From: Bacteroidales bacterium
GTDB taxonomy: Bacteria; Bacteroidota; Bacteroidia; Bacteroidales; Paludibacteraceae
Length of the DNA stretch: 6,284 nucleotides
Direction of reading: 5' to 3'
Assembly (NCBI GenBank): GCA_900769555.1
Contig: CAAGHA010000022.1
Span: 1 to 6,284 of the forward strand
The first letter of the stretch is position 1, and the number at the start of each line of letters is the position of its first letter. Made by a program: the position numbers and the translations under genes. The notes under the pieces were generated by a model that saw only the letters and a list, made by a program, of their open reading frames with translations, was not told where the DNA came from and ran no database searches. This document shows positions 5,465 to 6,284 of the stretch, piece after piece.

Positions 5465-6096
5465 TCAACTATCAAAAAGAGTTGGATAAAATAATAGAGG
5501 CATGCATCCAAAACGGATGTGTGCCTTCCCTATTACTACATAGTTGCTGTGCTCCTTGCAGCAGTTATACGCTCGAATATCTATCTCAGTATTTCAAAAT
5601 CACTATCTACTATTACAATCCGAATATCTATCCTGAAGATGAATTTTGGAAACGTGTGGAGGAACAAAAACGTCTTATCAACTCTCTTCCTGCCCGCTAC
5701 CCTATCTCTTTTATTGAAGGAGAGTATGACCCAAAAGAATTTTATTCCATTACCAAAGGATTAGAAAAAGAACCTGAAGGAGGATTACGATGCTTTGAAT
5801 GTTATCGTTTGCGCTTAAAAAAAAGCGCAATTATAGCAAAAGAAAAAGGATTTGATTATTTTACAACAACCCTGACAATCAGTCCACTGAAAAATGCTGC
5901 CAAATTGAATGAAATAGGGGCTGATTTAGCCACAAAATATGGAATTAAATACTTGCCATCCGACTTTAAGAAAAAAGGCGGATATCAACGCTCTATCCAA
6001 CTTTCTAAAGAGTATAATCTATACAGACAAAATTATTGCGGATGTATTTTTTCGCAATCCCAAGGAATAGGTCAAAAATTCAATGAAACGGAATAA
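5434..6096 (+). CDS. queH: Epoxyqueuosine reductase QueH
   Basis: This 220-residue enzyme is of the QueH (formerly DUF208) family, which carries out the last step of queuosine synthesis: reduction of epoxyqueuosine to queuosine in the tRNA wobble base. It is the cobalamin-independent, non-homologous alternative to QueG. Diagnostic motifs are LLLHSCCAPCSSY at 33-45 (Cys38, 39, 42), YYNPNIYP at 60-67, the CFECYRLRL block at 120-128 (Cys120, 123), TTLTISPLKN at 145-154, and the C-terminal DFKKKGGYQRSIQLSKEY and YRQNYCGCIFS (Cys202, 204). These cysteines hold the iron-sulfur cluster and the second metal site in characterised members. All are present, so the protein should be active. The ATG at 5434 is the only ATG upstream of the first motif and lies within the ligase gene, giving a 31-nt overlap; TTG at 5482 is a less likely alternative. 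The link to the ligase is probably positional (coupled translation) rather than metabolic. Confidence 0.95.
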   Translation: MREDGNRGNLINYQKELDKIIEACIQNGCVPSLLLHSCCAPCSSYTLEYLSQYFKITIYYYNPNIYPEDEFWKRVEEQKRLINSLPARYPISFIEGEYDPKEFYSITKGLEKEPEGGLRCFECYRLRLKKSAIIAKEKGFDYFTTTLTISPLKNAAKLNEIGADLATKYGIKYLPSDFKKKGGYQRSIQLSKEYNLYRQNYCGCIFSQSQGIGQKFNETE

Positions 6097-6284
6097 ACGA
6101 TTCAATGGTTATTTAAGATAACTTCTATAAATTACGAATACTCTTCAAAATCATCTCGACCTAATTTAGAAGCTGTTTAAATTTTATTACTGAATTGATT
6201 TTGAGTTTCACTCTCTTTTTTTTCGGCATCTTTGAAGCGCTTTTTAACCTATTTTTACTATTCTTTTTTGATAATAGTCCACTA
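6097..6284. other. AT-rich right-edge region without a confident gene
   Basis: No clear gene, RNA or strong terminator is visible here. On the minus strand a frame is open from the window edge (6284) down to TAG at 6161-6163, about 40 codons rich in Lys, Ser and Asn (ending INSVIKFKQLLN). It could be the C-terminus of a gene entering from the right, such as a transposase, because its stop lies next to GAAGCTGTTTAAA (6169-6181), which has the look of an insertion-sequence end. The composition is so A-rich that chance is an equally good explanation. Confidence 0.3.

Noticed and set aside
6108..6122. GTTAT/ATAAC hairpin after queH as a terminator
   Set aside because: The stem is only 5 bp and AT-rich and has no T-run after it.

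Overview
The window looks like a piece of a Bacteroidales/Bacteroidetes chromosome. The evidence is low GC, a Bacteroidetes-type promoter box (TATATTTG) ahead of a regulator gene, an ArgB of the type seen in Bacteroidetes, and an accessory region of small lipoproteins separated by GTTTCAR heptamer repeats. No genus can be named from the sequence alone.

Layout: (1) Positions 1-1740 are an accessory block. The 3' end of a zinc-metallopeptidase-like gene (HELAH motif) overlaps by 65 nt a small unrecognised lipoprotein gene. A diverged second copy of that lipoprotein gene follows. Its start region still carries, out of frame, a copy of the peptidase C-terminus, so the peptidase-lipoprotein pair was duplicated as a unit and the second peptidase body was lost. 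Each lipoprotein gene is followed by a copy of the same inverted heptamer repeat. (2) Positions 1791-1836 are a probable terminator between convergent transcription units. (3) Positions 1849-3106 on the minus strand hold mscL (mechanosensitive channel) followed by argB (acetylglutamate or succinylglutamate kinase). A strong intrinsic terminator on the minus strand sits directly against the argB start codon. (4) Positions 3221-6096 on the plus strand form a compact three-gene cluster: an XRE-cupin regulator, an AMP-forming acyl-CoA ligase 12 nt downstream, and queH (epoxyqueuosine reductase) overlapping the ligase by 31 nt. (5) Positions 6097-6284 have no confident gene; a short open frame on the minus strand may be the tail of a gene or insertion sequence continuing beyond the window.

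The conserved genes (argB, mscL, XRE-cupin, ligase, queH) are ordinary housekeeping or metabolic genes. The most unusual part is the duplicated peptidase-lipoprotein block at the left edge, where both genes are of unknown role. I did not find a clear new defence or mobile system.
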